Assembly: GCF_029946505.1 (NCBI RefSeq)
Contig: NZ_JARZHG010000010.1
Coordinates: forward strand, 231,425-295,424
DNA: 64,000 nt
DNA from: Polyangium sp. y55x31
GTDB taxonomy: Bacteria; Myxococcota_A; Polyangia; Polyangiales; Polyangiaceae
Reading direction: 5' to 3'
The first letter of the stretch is position 1, and every line of letters starts with the position of its first letter. Positions 24,434-32,669 of this stretch are shown here, in pieces. The notes beneath the pieces are model-generated. The model had not been told where the DNA came from. It saw only the letters and a program-made list of their open reading frames with translations, and searched no databases. Both the position numbers and the translations under genes were made by a program.

Positions 24434-25293
24434 GTGATTCCAAGGCGAAGGCGGTCAAGGACGCGGCGCCCGCTCCGGTCGAGGACGAAGAGGGCGCTCC
24501 CATGACGTTCTGGGAGCACCTCGACGAGCTCCGCAAGCGCCTGGTCTATTGCTTCGTCGCGTTCCTGATCTGCTGCGTGCTCACCTGGGAGTACCGCGAT
24601 CCCCTGCTCGACATCATCTCGCGGCCGTTCAAGGGCGCGTGGACGGCGCAGGGCCTGCCGAACCAGGCGACCTTGCACTTCGAGTCGCCCCAGGCCGCGT
24701 TCATCGCGTACTTCCAGCTCTCGCTGCTCGGCTCGATCGTGCTCAGCGCGCCGGTCATCTTCTACCAGCTCTGGGCCTTCGTCGCGCCCGGGCTCTACGC
24801 GCGCGAAAAACGCTTCGTGATCCCCTTCGTGCTCTCGGCGTCGGGGCTCTTCGCGGGCGGCTGTTATTTCGGCTGGCGCGTCGCCTTCCCCATCACGTTC
24901 AACTACTTCCTCGGCCTCTCCGGCACCGTCGGCGGCGGCCAGGGCGTGACGATCACGCCCACCATCATGATGGGCGAGTACATCGACTTCGTGACGCGGA
25001 TGCTGCTCGCGTTCGGGATCGTCTTCGAGATCCCGCTGCTCATCTTGTTCCTGTCGCTCGCGGGCGTCGTCAATTACTTGCAGCTCATCCGATTCGGCCG
25101 CTGGTTCGTCCTGCTCTCGTTCATCATCGCGGCCGTCGTCACGCCGCCCGACATCACGAGCCAGATCGTCATGGCCGTGCCGATGCTCGTCCTCTACCTG
25201 CTCTCGATCGGCCTCGCCTTCGTCTTCGGCAAGAAGCCGACGGAGGCCCAGCGCGAGGCGTACCGGAAGAGCAAAGAGAAGAAGCCGGCCTAG
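24430..25293 (+). CDS. tatC: Twin-arginine translocase subunit TatC
   Basis: 287 residues, six membrane helices. Conserved TatC residues appear in MTFWEHLDELRKRLVYCF at ~25-42, in APVIFYQLWAFVAPGLYAREKR, and in LAFGIVFEIPLLILFLSLAG. VTPPDITSQIVMAVPMLVLY is the standard penultimate helix. TatC forms the signal-peptide binding core that moves folded RR-motif proteins through the inner membrane. The start overlaps the tatB stop (ATGA). An N-terminal Lys/Asp-rich extension of ~24 residues is a little longer than usual. Confidence 0.97.
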   Translation: MSDSKAKAVKDAAPAPVEDEEGAPMTFWEHLDELRKRLVYCFVAFLICCVLTWEYRDPLLDIISRPFKGAWTAQGLPNQATLHFESPQAAFIAYFQLSLLGSIVLSAPVIFYQLWAFVAPGLYAREKRFVIPFVLSASGLFAGGCYFGWRVAFPITFNYFLGLSGTVGGGQGVTITPTIMMGEYIDFVTRMLLAFGIVFEIPLLILFLSLAGVVNYLQLIRFGRWFVLLSFIIAAVVTPPDITSQIVMAVPMLVLYLLSIGLAFVFGKKPTEAQREAYRKSKEKKPA

Positions 25294-25306
25294 AAATACC
25301 GCTCGA

Positions 25307-25744
25307 TCAGTGGGCGTACGGCTCGCCGCGCAGGATCGTCATCGCGCGGTAGATCTGCTCCACGAGCACGAGCCGCGCGAGCCTGTGCGGGAACGTCAGC
25401 GTCGAGAGGCTCAGCCGATCGTGCGCGGCGCGCGACGTCTCCGGGGGGATGCCGTCCGCGCCGCCGATCAGGAACGAGACCACGCCCTTGCCACGGGATC
25501 CGGCGAGCTCGATCGTCCGGGCGAACGAGGGGCTGTCGAGCGCGCGTCCCATGACCTCGAGCGCGATCGTCGTCGAGCCCTCGGTCTTCTTCGCGAAGAG
25601 CGGCGCGAGGCGCGCGGGCGGCGCGTCCTCGAGCTCGATCTCGTCACAAGGCACGTACCTTCGGACACGGCCGAGGTAGTCGTCGAGCGCCGCGCGAAGC
25701 GGTTTGTCCTTCACGCGGCCCACGGCGACGACGACGATGCGCAT
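25307..25744 (-). CDS. rlmH: 23S rRNA pseudouridine-1915 N3-methyltransferase RlmH
   Basis: 145 residues, start MRIVVVAVGRVKDKPL. The SPOUT fold is shown by VVSFLIGGADGIPPE (SAM-binding knot), LSLSTLTFPHRLARLVLVEQIYRA and the end RGEPYAH, close to E. coli RlmH. It methylates pseudouridine 1915 in helix 69 of 23S rRNA. It lies in an apparent operon rsfS-rlmH (11 bases apart), a linkage common in bacteria. It is convergent with tatC with a 13-base gap. Confidence 0.96.
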   Translation of the reverse strand: MRIVVVAVGRVKDKPLRAALDDYLGRVRRYVPCDEIELEDAPPARLAPLFAKKTEGSTTIALEVMGRALDSPSFARTIELAGSRGKGVVSFLIGGADGIPPETSRAAHDRLSLSTLTFPHRLARLVLVEQIYRAMTILRGEPYAH

Positions 25745-25755
25745 ACGATCCGGCT

Positions 25756-26622
25756 CTACTCTTCCTCGCTCCGATCCTCGTCTTCTTCGTCGTCCGCCGG
25801 TTCGTCGTCACCGAACCCCTCGCCCGCGTCCGCTTGCGCGCGGTTCACCGGCGATGCGGCGGGCCGCGCGCCCGGCTCGCCTTCGGGCACGGCCACGCGG
25901 CTCGCGTCCATCCAGAGGCCCTCGATGTCGTAGAGCTGCCGCGCGTCCTCCTGGAAGACGTGCACGACGACGTCGCCGTAGTCGAGCAGCACCCACGTGG
26001 CCGCGGACATGCCCTCGACCGAGATCGGCGCGATCTTCTTCTTGCCGAGCTCCTCCTCGATCCCCTGCGCGATCGAGCCGACGTGCCGATCACTGCGGCC
26101 CGTCATGAGCACCAGGAAATCCGCGTAATCGACGCGCCCTCGCACGTCGAGGATCTCCACGCCGAGCGCCTTCTTGTCGAGGCCGGCGGTCGCCACAGCG
26201 ACGGCGAGCTCGCGCGCCGGCGAGGCCGTCTCGGGCACGGGCGCCTTGCGTCCGGCCGCTCGCTTCGGGGCCGCGAGCGGCGCCTTCTTCACGCCGGGCG
26301 CAGCCTTGCCGCGGAGCTCGCCTTCCGCCTTGCGCCGCGGCAGCCCCGGCCGCTTCGCCGTCTTTTCGGCCCCGGACGCGCGCACCGCCTGCCCGCTCGC
26401 ATGCGAGGCGCGCAGCTTCGGCCGGGCCGACTTCTTCGCCGCCTTCACCGCCGCCTTCACCACGGAAGGCGCCACGTGCGTGTCCCGCTCGCCCGGATCC
26501 ACGTCGCGCGCCGGACGCGTCGCGCCCGTCTTCGTCGTCTTCGTCGTCTTCGTCGCCGTCGTCTTGCTGCGAGCCGGCTTGGGCGACTCGCCCCCGCCGT
26601 CCGATCGCTTCTTCGTTGCCAA
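25756..26622 (-). CDS. rsfS: Ribosomal silencing factor RsfS with histone-like N-terminal extension
   Basis: 288 residues, over twice the usual ~110. The RsfS core is at ~135-245: ALGVEILDVRGRVDYADFLV, MTGRSDRHVGSIAQGIEEEL, DYGDVVVHVFQEDARQLYDIEGLW. It binds ribosomal protein uL14 and blocks subunit joining. The N-terminal ~130 residues are a Lys/Ala/Thr/Pro-rich, H1-histone-like stretch (TTATKTTKTTKT; VVKAAVKAAKKSARPKL) and the C-terminal ~40 residues are strongly acidic (DDEPADDEEDEDRSEEE). The tails probably bind nucleic acid or the ribosome surface. It precedes rlmH. Confidence 0.92.
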   Translation of the reverse strand: MATKKRSDGGGESPKPARSKTTATKTTKTTKTGATRPARDVDPGERDTHVAPSVVKAAVKAAKKSARPKLRASHASGQAVRASGAEKTAKRPGLPRRKAEGELRGKAAPGVKKAPLAAPKRAAGRKAPVPETASPARELAVAVATAGLDKKALGVEILDVRGRVDYADFLVLMTGRSDRHVGSIAQGIEEELGKKKIAPISVEGMSAATWVLLDYGDVVVHVFQEDARQLYDIEGLWMDASRVAVPEGEPGARPAASPVNRAQADAGEGFGDDEPADDEEDEDRSEEE

Positions 26623-26641
26623 GTTTTACCTCACTCCGGGA

Positions 26642-27913
26642 TTACCGAATTTGCCCCTCGCCGAAGACGATCCACTTCTTCGCGGTGAGGCTCTCGAGCC
26701 CCATCGGTCCATACGCATGGAGCTTCGTCGTCGAGATACCGATCTCCGCGCCGAGGCCGAGCTCGCCGCCGTCGTTGAAGCGCGTGGACGCGTTGACGAG
26801 CACGCAGCTCGCGTCGACGGCCCGGGAGAAACGCTGCGCCCGCTCGTAGCTCCGCGTGCAGATCGCCTCGGTGTGGTTCGAGCCGTACTGCGCGATGTGA
26901 TCGAGCGCCTCGTCGAGCGAGCCGACGATCCGGACCGCGAGGATCGGGGCGAGGAACTCCTGCCCGAAATCCTCGGGAGACGCGGGCTTGGCCGACGGGA
27001 TCACCGCGCGCGTCGCCTGATCGCCGCGGATCTCGAGCCCCTGCGCCCCGAGCTTTCCGACGCGCGGCAAGAACGCGAGCGCCACGCTCTCGTGCACGAG
27101 CAAGCACTCGAGCGCGTTGCAGACGCCGGGCCGGCTGAGCTTGCCGTTCTCCACGAGCCGGAGCGCCATGTTGAGATCGGCGCCCTCGTCGACGTAGAGG
27201 TGACAAACCCCCTTGTAGTGCTGGATGACCGGCACGCGGGCGTGCTCGGTCACGAAGCGGATGAGCCCCTCGCCGCCACGCGGGATCACGAGATCGATCA
27301 TCCCCGCGAGCCCCACGAGCTCGCGGATCCCCTCGCGATCGCCGGGCGGCACGATCAACACGGCGTCCGCAGGCAAGCCCGTGGACGCGATCGCGTTCCG
27401 GACGAGCTCGCCGAGCGCCTCGTTCGATCGCGACGCTTCCTTGCCGCCGCGCAGGAGCACGGCGTTGCCGCTCTTCAAGCAGAGCGCGGCCGCGTCCACG
27501 GTCACGTTCGGGCGCGCCTCGTAGATCATCGCGATCACGCCGAGCGGGATGCGCACCTGGCCGACGCTGAGGCCGTTCGGGCGCTGCTTCATGCCGAGCA
27601 CCTCGCCCACCGGATCGTCGAACGAGGCGATCTGCGTGACGGCCGCGGCGATGCCGAGGATGCGTTGTTCGTCGAGGATCAACCGATCGACGAGCGCGGT
27701 GGCGAGCCCCGCGATACGCGCGGCCTCGATGTCCTTGGCGTTCGCGATGCGCAGGGGCGAGCCCTCTGCGGCCTGGGCGCGCAGCGCCTCCGCGATCGCG
27801 ATGAGCGCGCGATCCTTGGCCTCGCGCGACGCGGTCGAAAGCGTACGCGCGGCCTTTCGGGCGCGCTTTGCGAGCTCCACGAGCTCTTCGGTTCGGATTG
27901 CGGTGCTCTCCAC
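26642..27913 (-). CDS. proA: Gamma-glutamyl phosphate reductase ProA
   Basis: 423 residues from GTG 27913; a GTG at 27943 would add ten residues but has no ribosome site. Hallmarks include MIYEARPNVTVDAAALCLKSGNA, LRGGKEASRSNEAL, VIPRGGEGLIRFVTEHA, the catalytic Cys in SRPGVCNALECLLVH, and FNDGGELGLGAEIGISTTKLHAYGPMGL. It reduces gamma-glutamyl phosphate with NADPH to glutamate semialdehyde in proline synthesis. The proB gene is not next to it here. It precedes rsfS on the same strand with a 19-base gap. Confidence 0.95.
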   Translation of the reverse strand: MESTAIRTEELVELAKRARKAARTLSTASREAKDRALIAIAEALRAQAAEGSPLRIANAKDIEAARIAGLATALVDRLILDEQRILGIAAAVTQIASFDDPVGEVLGMKQRPNGLSVGQVRIPLGVIAMIYEARPNVTVDAAALCLKSGNAVLLRGGKEASRSNEALGELVRNAIASTGLPADAVLIVPPGDREGIRELVGLAGMIDLVIPRGGEGLIRFVTEHARVPVIQHYKGVCHLYVDEGADLNMALRLVENGKLSRPGVCNALECLLVHESVALAFLPRVGKLGAQGLEIRGDQATRAVIPSAKPASPEDFGQEFLAPILAVRIVGSLDEALDHIAQYGSNHTEAICTRSYERAQRFSRAVDASCVLVNASTRFNDGGELGLGAEIGISTTKLHAYGPMGLESLTAKKWIVFGEGQIR

Positions 27914-27971
27914 GGCGTCGAAACCTAACGCGGCTGCCCGCACAAGGCCAAGGGCGTGCTAGCGTGGGCTC

Positions 27972-28319
27972 GTGTCGGCTCGCCCGCGCGGTGTCCCCGC
28001 CTGGTTCCTGCTCCTGCCCTTGGCCCTGCCCGCGTGGCTCGGCTGCGGCTCCCACGAAGACGAGGGGCCGGCGAGCGCCGCGCCCGCAGCGACGATGATC
28101 CCGATGGGCGCGCCGGGCGCCGAGGGCGCCCGATACGACCCGGCCCCGGAGGAGCCTCCCCCCAAACCCTCCGATCTGCGCCAGAAAATCGACGGTTCGC
28201 CCGATACGCCCGCGCCCCCGAGCCCGTTCGGCCTGCCGCCCGAGAACGAGCACGAAGGCCCTGTGACCCCGCCGCCGCCTCCTCCGCCGAGCATGAAGAG
28301 GAAGGGGACCAAAATATGA
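27972..28319 (+). CDS. Small proline-rich lipoprotein
   Basis: 115 residues from a GTG start. The signal LLLPLALPAWLGCG fits a lipobox, so lipid attachment at the Cys is predicted. The mature part is short and disordered, full of Pro, Glu and Gly (PAPEEPPPKPSDL; GPVTPPPPPPPS). No domain is recognised. The stop overlaps the ATG of a second tiny lipoprotein by 4 bases, so the two are made together. The pair may be cell-envelope spacers or linkers. Gene identity is supported by the signal and coupling only. Confidence 0.6.
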   Translation: MSARPRGVPAWFLLLPLALPAWLGCGSHEDEGPASAAPAATMIPMGAPGAEGARYDPAPEEPPPKPSDLRQKIDGSPDTPAPPSPFGLPPENEHEGPVTPPPPPPPSMKRKGTKI

Positions 28320-28510
28320 GGACCTGGTTCGTCCCCGCGCTCGCGTCGCTCGTTTTCATCGCGGGCGCCTGCAGCAGCCCGCCGAAGCCGAAGCCGCTGC
28401 CCGGAGGCCCGCCGCCCGAGTACGAGGCGCCGCGGAGCTTCGAGCTCCCCGGGACCCAAACGCCCCCGCCGGAAGCCCCTGCCCCGACGGATCCGCCGCC
28501 GCCGCCTTAG
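28316..28510 (+). CDS. Tiny proline-rich lipoprotein
   Basis: 64 residues: a lipoprotein signal MRTWFVPALASLVFIAGACSS and a mature part of about 46 residues that is almost entirely Pro, Glu, Lys and Ala. No fold is expected. It is coupled to the preceding lipoprotein gene by an ATGA overlap and ends 22 bases before the first hairpin of element B. It may be a short cell-envelope spacer peptide. Confidence 0.6.
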   Translation: MRTWFVPALASLVFIAGACSSPPKPKPLPGGPPPEYEAPRSFELPGTQTPPPEAPAPTDPPPPP

Positions 28511-28531
28511 AAGGTGCTCCACAGCGTCGCG

Positions 28532-28826
28532 CCGGGGTTTCACCCCGGACCCGACGAGGGGCTGTCCACCCCTCGACCCGGACCAGGGCCAGCCCTGGAC
28601 CTTTCGGGGAAGAACTGCGCGATGCGCAGTTCTTCCCACAGGCCGGTGCCAAGACCAGAAACACCGTTGCCCGTCAAGCCGTCTTGATGGGCAGGGTCGT
28701 GCGGGTCTTGAATCGGCCTGGTCGATGAACTGCGCATCGCGCAGTTCATCGAACCCGGGTCCAGCGCTTGCGCTGGTTCGGGTCGAGGGGCGAACAGCCC
28801 CCGCGGGGTCCGGGGCAGCGCCCCGG
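28532..28826. repeat. Nested-palindrome element, complete copy B
   Basis: Best-formed copy, in the 347-base gap between convergent genes and symmetric about position ~28680. Left: CCGGGG/CCCCGG (28532-28548), CGAGGGG/CCCCTCG (28555-28575, loop CTGTCCA), CCAGGGC/GCCCTGG (28583-28598), GGGAAGAACTGCGC/GCGCAGTTCTTCCC (28607-28637, loop GAT). Centre: CAGGCCG (28639) with CGGCCTG (28714), CAAGACC (28650) with GGTCTTG (28704), TGCCCGTCAAG (28668) with CTTGATGGGCA (28683). Right, inverted order: TCGATGAACTGCGC arm (28722-28752, loop ATC), CCAGCGC/GCGCTGG (28761-28776), GGGG/CCCC around 28787-28801, CCGGGGC/GCCCCGG (28810-28826). Confidence 0.92.
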
Positions 28827-28857
28827 CGCGACGTCCCCACGATGGATGAGACCAACG

Positions 28858-29655
28858 CTAAGCGCGTTGCGCGTCGGCCCCGCGTCCGCGACGGCTGGGG
28901 GACGGGGACACGAGGGACGTTCCTCTGGCCTGGACCGGCGAGACCCTCGGCGCGACGCCGCCCTCGATGCAAAGGAGCGAGCGCTCGGGGATCTCCTGCC
29001 AGGCGCCCTCGTGCGGGGCTTCCGACGCAATGCGGACGACGTCCGCCTCGGAGGAGAGGTACAAGCTCCGGCCGAAGCGATGGGCATAAAGCACGTCCCC
29101 ATCACTCAAAAGGAAATTGACGGCGCCGAACCGGGGCCTGTCCGTCGCGGCGTCGAGGGCCCGGGCGATCGCGCGCTGGGTCGCGCCGCTTTGCGCGTGC
29201 CTGCTTCCGTGCGTGGCGCCGACCTCGTCGAGCGTGGTCATCAGGAAGGCGAAGAATCGTTCGCTATCCGTGTCCCCCGTGATTTCCCGCCTGCGCGATT
29301 GCGAGGTGCGCCGGTCGAGCCACGCGACGTCCGAGATGGTGCCATTGTGCGCGAAGACCCAGGCGTCCCTGCGGAACGGATGGGTATTGGCGAGGTTGGT
29401 TTTTCCGACCGTGGCTTTGCGGACGTGGGCGAGGACGACACGGCCGCGGGCGTTCGAGGCCATCGTGCGGAACATCGGGTCCGCGTGGGCGCAGGTGGGG
29501 CTTTTGTGGATCGCCCAGCTTTTCCCGTCGTGGGCGGCGATCCCCCACCCGTGCGGGTGCTCAGGCGAGAGCGCCGCGAGGCTTTTGGGGGCCGTGGCGA
29601 GGGGCTCGGGGTGAGGTTCGACGTGCCTGGAAACGACGCCGAAGAGGCGACACAT
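28858..29655 (-). CDS. Class II glutamine amidotransferase (YafJ/EgtC-like)
   Basis: 265 residues beginning MCRLFGVVSRHVEPH, with Cys2 as the N-terminal nucleophile after Met removal. Typical Ntn-type segments follow: HPHGWGIAAHDGKSW, GRVVLAHVRKATVGKTNLANTHPF (substrate-binding Arg and Asn-Thr), WVFAHNGTISDV and GDTDSERFFAFLM. It hydrolyses glutamine or a gamma-glutamyl compound; the acceptor is unknown. No partner synthase gene is adjacent. The C-terminal ~15 residues (SPSRRGRGADAQRA) run up to the edge of element B. It is convergent with the tiny lipoprotein gene. Confidence 0.9.
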   Translation of the reverse strand: MCRLFGVVSRHVEPHPEPLATAPKSLAALSPEHPHGWGIAAHDGKSWAIHKSPTCAHADPMFRTMASNARGRVVLAHVRKATVGKTNLANTHPFRRDAWVFAHNGTISDVAWLDRRTSQSRRREITGDTDSERFFAFLMTTLDEVGATHGSRHAQSGATQRAIARALDAATDRPRFGAVNFLLSDGDVLYAHRFGRSLYLSSEADVVRIASEAPHEGAWQEIPERSLLCIEGGVAPRVSPVQARGTSLVSPSPSRRGRGADAQRA

Positions 29656-29766
29656 CGGGGCAGATGATAGCGGAGGGCGCGAGGACGGGCCAGCTTGTGC
29701 GGGAGAAACGGTTACGGACGGGCGCGCGCGGCGGGGGCTCGATCTGCTAGGATCCGCGGCGGTACC

Positions 29767-30354
29767 ATGGACGCTGCTCGGAAGGTCGCGACGTACGAGG
29801 ATCTTCTGGCTCTGCCCGAGGACCGGAAAGCCGAGATCATCGGGGGAAGCTTGGTGATGCTTCCGTCGCCGCGCCCCCGACATTCGAACGTACAGCGAGC
29901 GCTGGGAAGGTTCGTCGGCGGACCGTTCCATGACGATGACGGCTTCGGCGGCCCCGGCGGCTGGTGGATCTTCCTCGACGTGGACGTCGCACTGAGCCGG
30001 CACGACATCGTACGCCCCGACCTCGTCGGCGTCCGTCGCGAACGGCTGCCCGATCCGGATGTCCTCCCGATCCCGGTCGTCCCGGACTGGATCTGCGAAG
30101 TGCTGTCGCCCTCGAACGAGCCGCACGATCGAGTGACCAAGAAAAACCTTTACGCGCGACATGGCGTGCGCTGGTACTGGATCGTGGATCCGGCCGAGCG
30201 CATTCTGGAGGTCTTCGAACTGCGCGACGGTCTGTGGGTGAACATCGCGTCGTACGACGAACACGCGACGGCCCGAATCCCGCCCTTCGAAGCCGTCGAG
30301 CTGCCGATGCCGCGAATCTTCCTGCCGCGCTCGCCGAGCAGCGAAGCGACCTGA
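29767..30354 (+). CDS. Uma2 family (DUF820) PD-(D/E)XK protein
   Basis: 195 residues, start MDAARKVATYEDLLALPEDRKAEIIGG. The family pattern is complete: an early ATYEDLLALPE and EIIGGSLVM, then IVRPDLVGVRRER (acidic active residue), WICEVLSPSNEPHDRVTKKNLYARHGVRWYWIVDP with the E-x-L and K positions. Uma2-type proteins have a restriction-endonuclease fold, are amplified in myxobacteria and cyanobacteria, and have no settled role. It is convergent with the SDR gene with a 10-base gap. Confidence 0.88.
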   Translation: MDAARKVATYEDLLALPEDRKAEIIGGSLVMLPSPRPRHSNVQRALGRFVGGPFHDDDGFGGPGGWWIFLDVDVALSRHDIVRPDLVGVRRERLPDPDVLPIPVVPDWICEVLSPSNEPHDRVTKKNLYARHGVRWYWIVDPAERILEVFELRDGLWVNIASYDEHATARIPPFEAVELPMPRIFLPRSPSSEAT

Positions 30355-30364
30355 TCCGGCCGCC

Positions 30365-31132
30365 TCAGACGATCGTCAACCCGCCATCGGCCACGAAGCT
30401 CGCTCCGTGGCAATAACTCGAATCGTCCGAGGCGAGAAACAGCGCGAGCTTCGCCATTTCCTCATTGGTAGCAAGACGCCTGGCGGGGATCATCTGCAGA
30501 TAGCCCGCCCGCAGCGCCTCGGCGTGACCGGGGGCCATTTGCTCGGTGAACGAGAACATCATGCGGTTTTCGACGCCGCCCGGCACCATCGTATTGACCC
30601 GGATGTTCCGGGGCGCGAGCTCCACCGCCGCCGTGCGCGCGAGCGCGATCAGCGCCGCCTTGCTCGCCGAATACGCGGAGCTGCCTGGGAACGAGTTGAG
30701 GGCCCCCGTCGACGACGTCACCACGATGCTCCCGCCGCCCCGCGCAAGCATGCTCGGAACGACCTTTTGCATGCCGAGGAACGTACCCCGCACGTGAATC
30801 GCGTGGAGGTCGTCGAGCACCGAGACGTCGAGGTCCACGAGCGGCGCGACCTTCCCCTCGTACCCCGCATTCGCGAAGAGGACGTCGACCCCGCCGAACG
30901 CCTGGATCGCCGCGTCGACGTACCGCTCGGTATCTTCGGCCTTCCGGACGTCGGCCACGACAGCGCGTGTCCGCGCCGGATCACACCCCTCAGCAGCCTG
31001 CCGCAGCCGCTCCTCGTCGCGACCGACCAGCACGAGCTTGGCCCCCTCGCGTGAAAAAAGCGCGGCCGTCGCCGCCCCGATGCCCCCCGAAGCCCCCGTG
31101 ATGATAGCAACTTTGTCTGTCAGCTTCCCCAT
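30365..31132 (-). CDS. Short-chain dehydrogenase/reductase
   Basis: 255 residues. Classical SDR: cofactor motif TGASGGIG (~13-20), NAGYEG, the catalytic Ser in VVTSSTG, and the Tyr-x-x-x-Lys in YSASKAALIALARTAA. SSYCHGASFVADGGLTIV is the usual C-terminus. It oxidises or reduces an alcohol/ketone with NAD(P); the substrate cannot be read from the sequence. GRDEERL after the second strand suggests NADP(H) preference. It is isolated from any pathway genes. Confidence 0.93.
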   Translation of the reverse strand: MGKLTDKVAIITGASGGIGAATAALFSREGAKLVLVGRDEERLRQAAEGCDPARTRAVVADVRKAEDTERYVDAAIQAFGGVDVLFANAGYEGKVAPLVDLDVSVLDDLHAIHVRGTFLGMQKVVPSMLARGGGSIVVTSSTGALNSFPGSSAYSASKAALIALARTAAVELAPRNIRVNTMVPGGVENRMMFSFTEQMAPGHAEALRAGYLQMIPARRLATNEEMAKLALFLASDDSSYCHGASFVADGGLTIV

Positions 31133-31207
31133 GGGCGCGACACGCTACCAATTCCCTCCTCGTTTTACCAGCGCGATGAGCGGCCCACCGTTTCGTCGTG
31201 AACGCCC

Positions 31208-32098
31208 TCACGGCCGAGGAGCTGCGTCCTTTGTTTCGACCTCGAACCGCGAATCCCCCTCGAACACCCATTCCAGCGCGGAACGTGTCGTGTCCGCGAC
31301 CGGCCCATCATATCGGTGTCCCACGTCCGCGCTTTTCGCGATCTTCGTCTCGACGCCTGCCTTTTCCAGTCGCGACGCCGCCCACCGCGCATCCGCGGCG
31401 CACCCGCTCTGCGAGCACACGAACAGCACGCGCGCGCCTTCGATCTTCGCGAACGCGCTCACGACCTCGGGCTTCCAGGCCGCGTGTCCGCCCTCGATCA
31501 ACACGAGCCGCGGCGAACGCTCGGGGCGCCGTCCGGCGATGGCGACGCCCTGGATCGCGCCCAGGGAAAACCCCGCATGGACGACCGGTCCCGGATCGAC
31601 GAAATCGGGATATGCCGCCGAAAGCGCCGCGAGGCCGGCGTCGATCTCGCGCTCCAGCGTGGCATTGTTTTCGTAGGTAAAACGTATGTCGTCGGGGGAA
31701 GGAGAATCGGGCCTACGCTCGCCGCGCGGGCAGAGGACGAAGACACGATTCGCGCGCGCGCCGAGGAGCGAGCGCCAGACGTCGCATTGCCACTCGGGTC
31801 GGTCGTAATTGCCGTGCGCCGCGATGATCACGGGCCTTTTGGACGTGGCGCCGAGGGGAAGCGAGACGACGGCGGTGGGATGGCCCGGAATGGGCAGATC
31901 GACGATGGCAGAGGCGGACGTGAGGGCGGGTGCGGGCGCAGAAGCGGGTGCGCAAGCGGAGGCAGGAGCGGAAGCGGAGGCGGGTGCGGGAGCGGAAGCG
32001 AGCGCGGACGCAGCAGCGGGCACGGACGCGGGTGGGCTCTCGCAGGCCGAAACGGTCGGCACGCAGAAGAGCAACGCCACGAAGTCCGCGCGATCCAT
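31208..32098 (-). CDS. Alpha/beta-hydrolase-like exported protein
   Basis: 296 residues. The N-terminus (MDRADFVALLFCVPTVSACES) looks like a weak lipoprotein signal, followed by ~40 residues of Ala/Pro/Ser repeats (ASAPAPASASAPASACAPAS). The catalytic region has an oxyanion-type PVIIAAHGNYDRPEW, a nucleophile elbow HAGFSLGAIQGVAI, and a likely His in VGHRYDGPVAD. This is an alpha/beta hydrolase fold of unknown substrate. The low-complexity linker may span the cell wall. It is divergent from a small lipoprotein gene with a 22-base gap. Confidence 0.75.
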   Translation of the reverse strand: MDRADFVALLFCVPTVSACESPPASVPAAASALASAPAPASASAPASACAPASAPAPALTSASAIVDLPIPGHPTAVVSLPLGATSKRPVIIAAHGNYDRPEWQCDVWRSLLGARANRVFVLCPRGERRPDSPSPDDIRFTYENNATLEREIDAGLAALSAAYPDFVDPGPVVHAGFSLGAIQGVAIAGRRPERSPRLVLIEGGHAAWKPEVVSAFAKIEGARVLFVCSQSGCAADARWAASRLEKAGVETKIAKSADVGHRYDGPVADTTRSALEWVFEGDSRFEVETKDAAPRP

Positions 32099-32120
32099 AC
32101 AAACCCCAGCCTACACCGCG

Positions 32121-32612
32121 ATGATACCCTCACCCCTCGTGATCCGGCCCGGCTCGCTCGTCCTCCCCGCCCTGCTCCTCGCCCTCCCCGCTTGCTCCCG
32201 CAGCGACGCCCCGGCCGATGCCTCACCGCCCCCCATCGTCTCCTCGCGGCCCGCGCCCCCGCCCCGCCCGGCCGGTCCCGCCGAGCTCGCCCTCGTCGCC
32301 CCGCTCGCGCCCGGCAGCGCGCTCGACGGTTTTACGGTGCGCGAAATCCTCGCCGTTCAGGACGGCGTCCTCACCCTCGTTTGCGCAAAAGATCGGGCCG
32401 TCGTGCGCCTCTCCGTCGCGCTCGCCGCGGACGGCGGACCCACGCCGCCCGCCGTCGCCGGGAAATACGCGGTCTTCTACTCGGCGCGCGGCAGCGATCC
32501 GGCGGACGGCGAGCGGCTCGCCAAGGCCCTCGCTGCCATCCTGGAGAAACATCCCGACGTCGCCGTTCCGCCGGGGATGACCTCGTTCGTCCCGACGCCC
32601 ATTCCCATCTAG
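32121..32612 (+). CDS. Hypothetical lipoprotein
   Basis: 163 residues. Signal MIPSPLVIRPGSLVLPALLLALPACSR gives a lipobox (LPAC). A Pro-rich stretch follows, then a small domain of ~90 residues beginning LAPGSALDGFTVREILAVQDGVLTL and ending PPGMTSFVPTPIPI, not recognised. It ends 57 bases before guaA on the same strand. It is short and secreted, with no clear function. Confidence 0.65.
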   Translation: MIPSPLVIRPGSLVLPALLLALPACSRSDAPADASPPPIVSSRPAPPPRPAGPAELALVAPLAPGSALDGFTVREILAVQDGVLTLVCAKDRAVVRLSVALAADGGPTPPAVAGKYAVFYSARGSDPADGERLAKALAAILEKHPDVAVPPGMTSFVPTPIPI

Positions 32613-32669
32613 CCCCTTCTCCCCCTCTCCGGCTCGCCGCCTCCCGCGAAAAGTGCTAGCGCGGCGACC

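Noticed and set aside
21716..30354. The two Uma2/Rpn-like nuclease-fold genes (21.7-22.6 kb and 29.8-30.4 kb) as a transposon or defence island
   Set aside because: They are far apart, have no terminal repeats or partner genes, and such genes are dispersed widely in myxobacteria.
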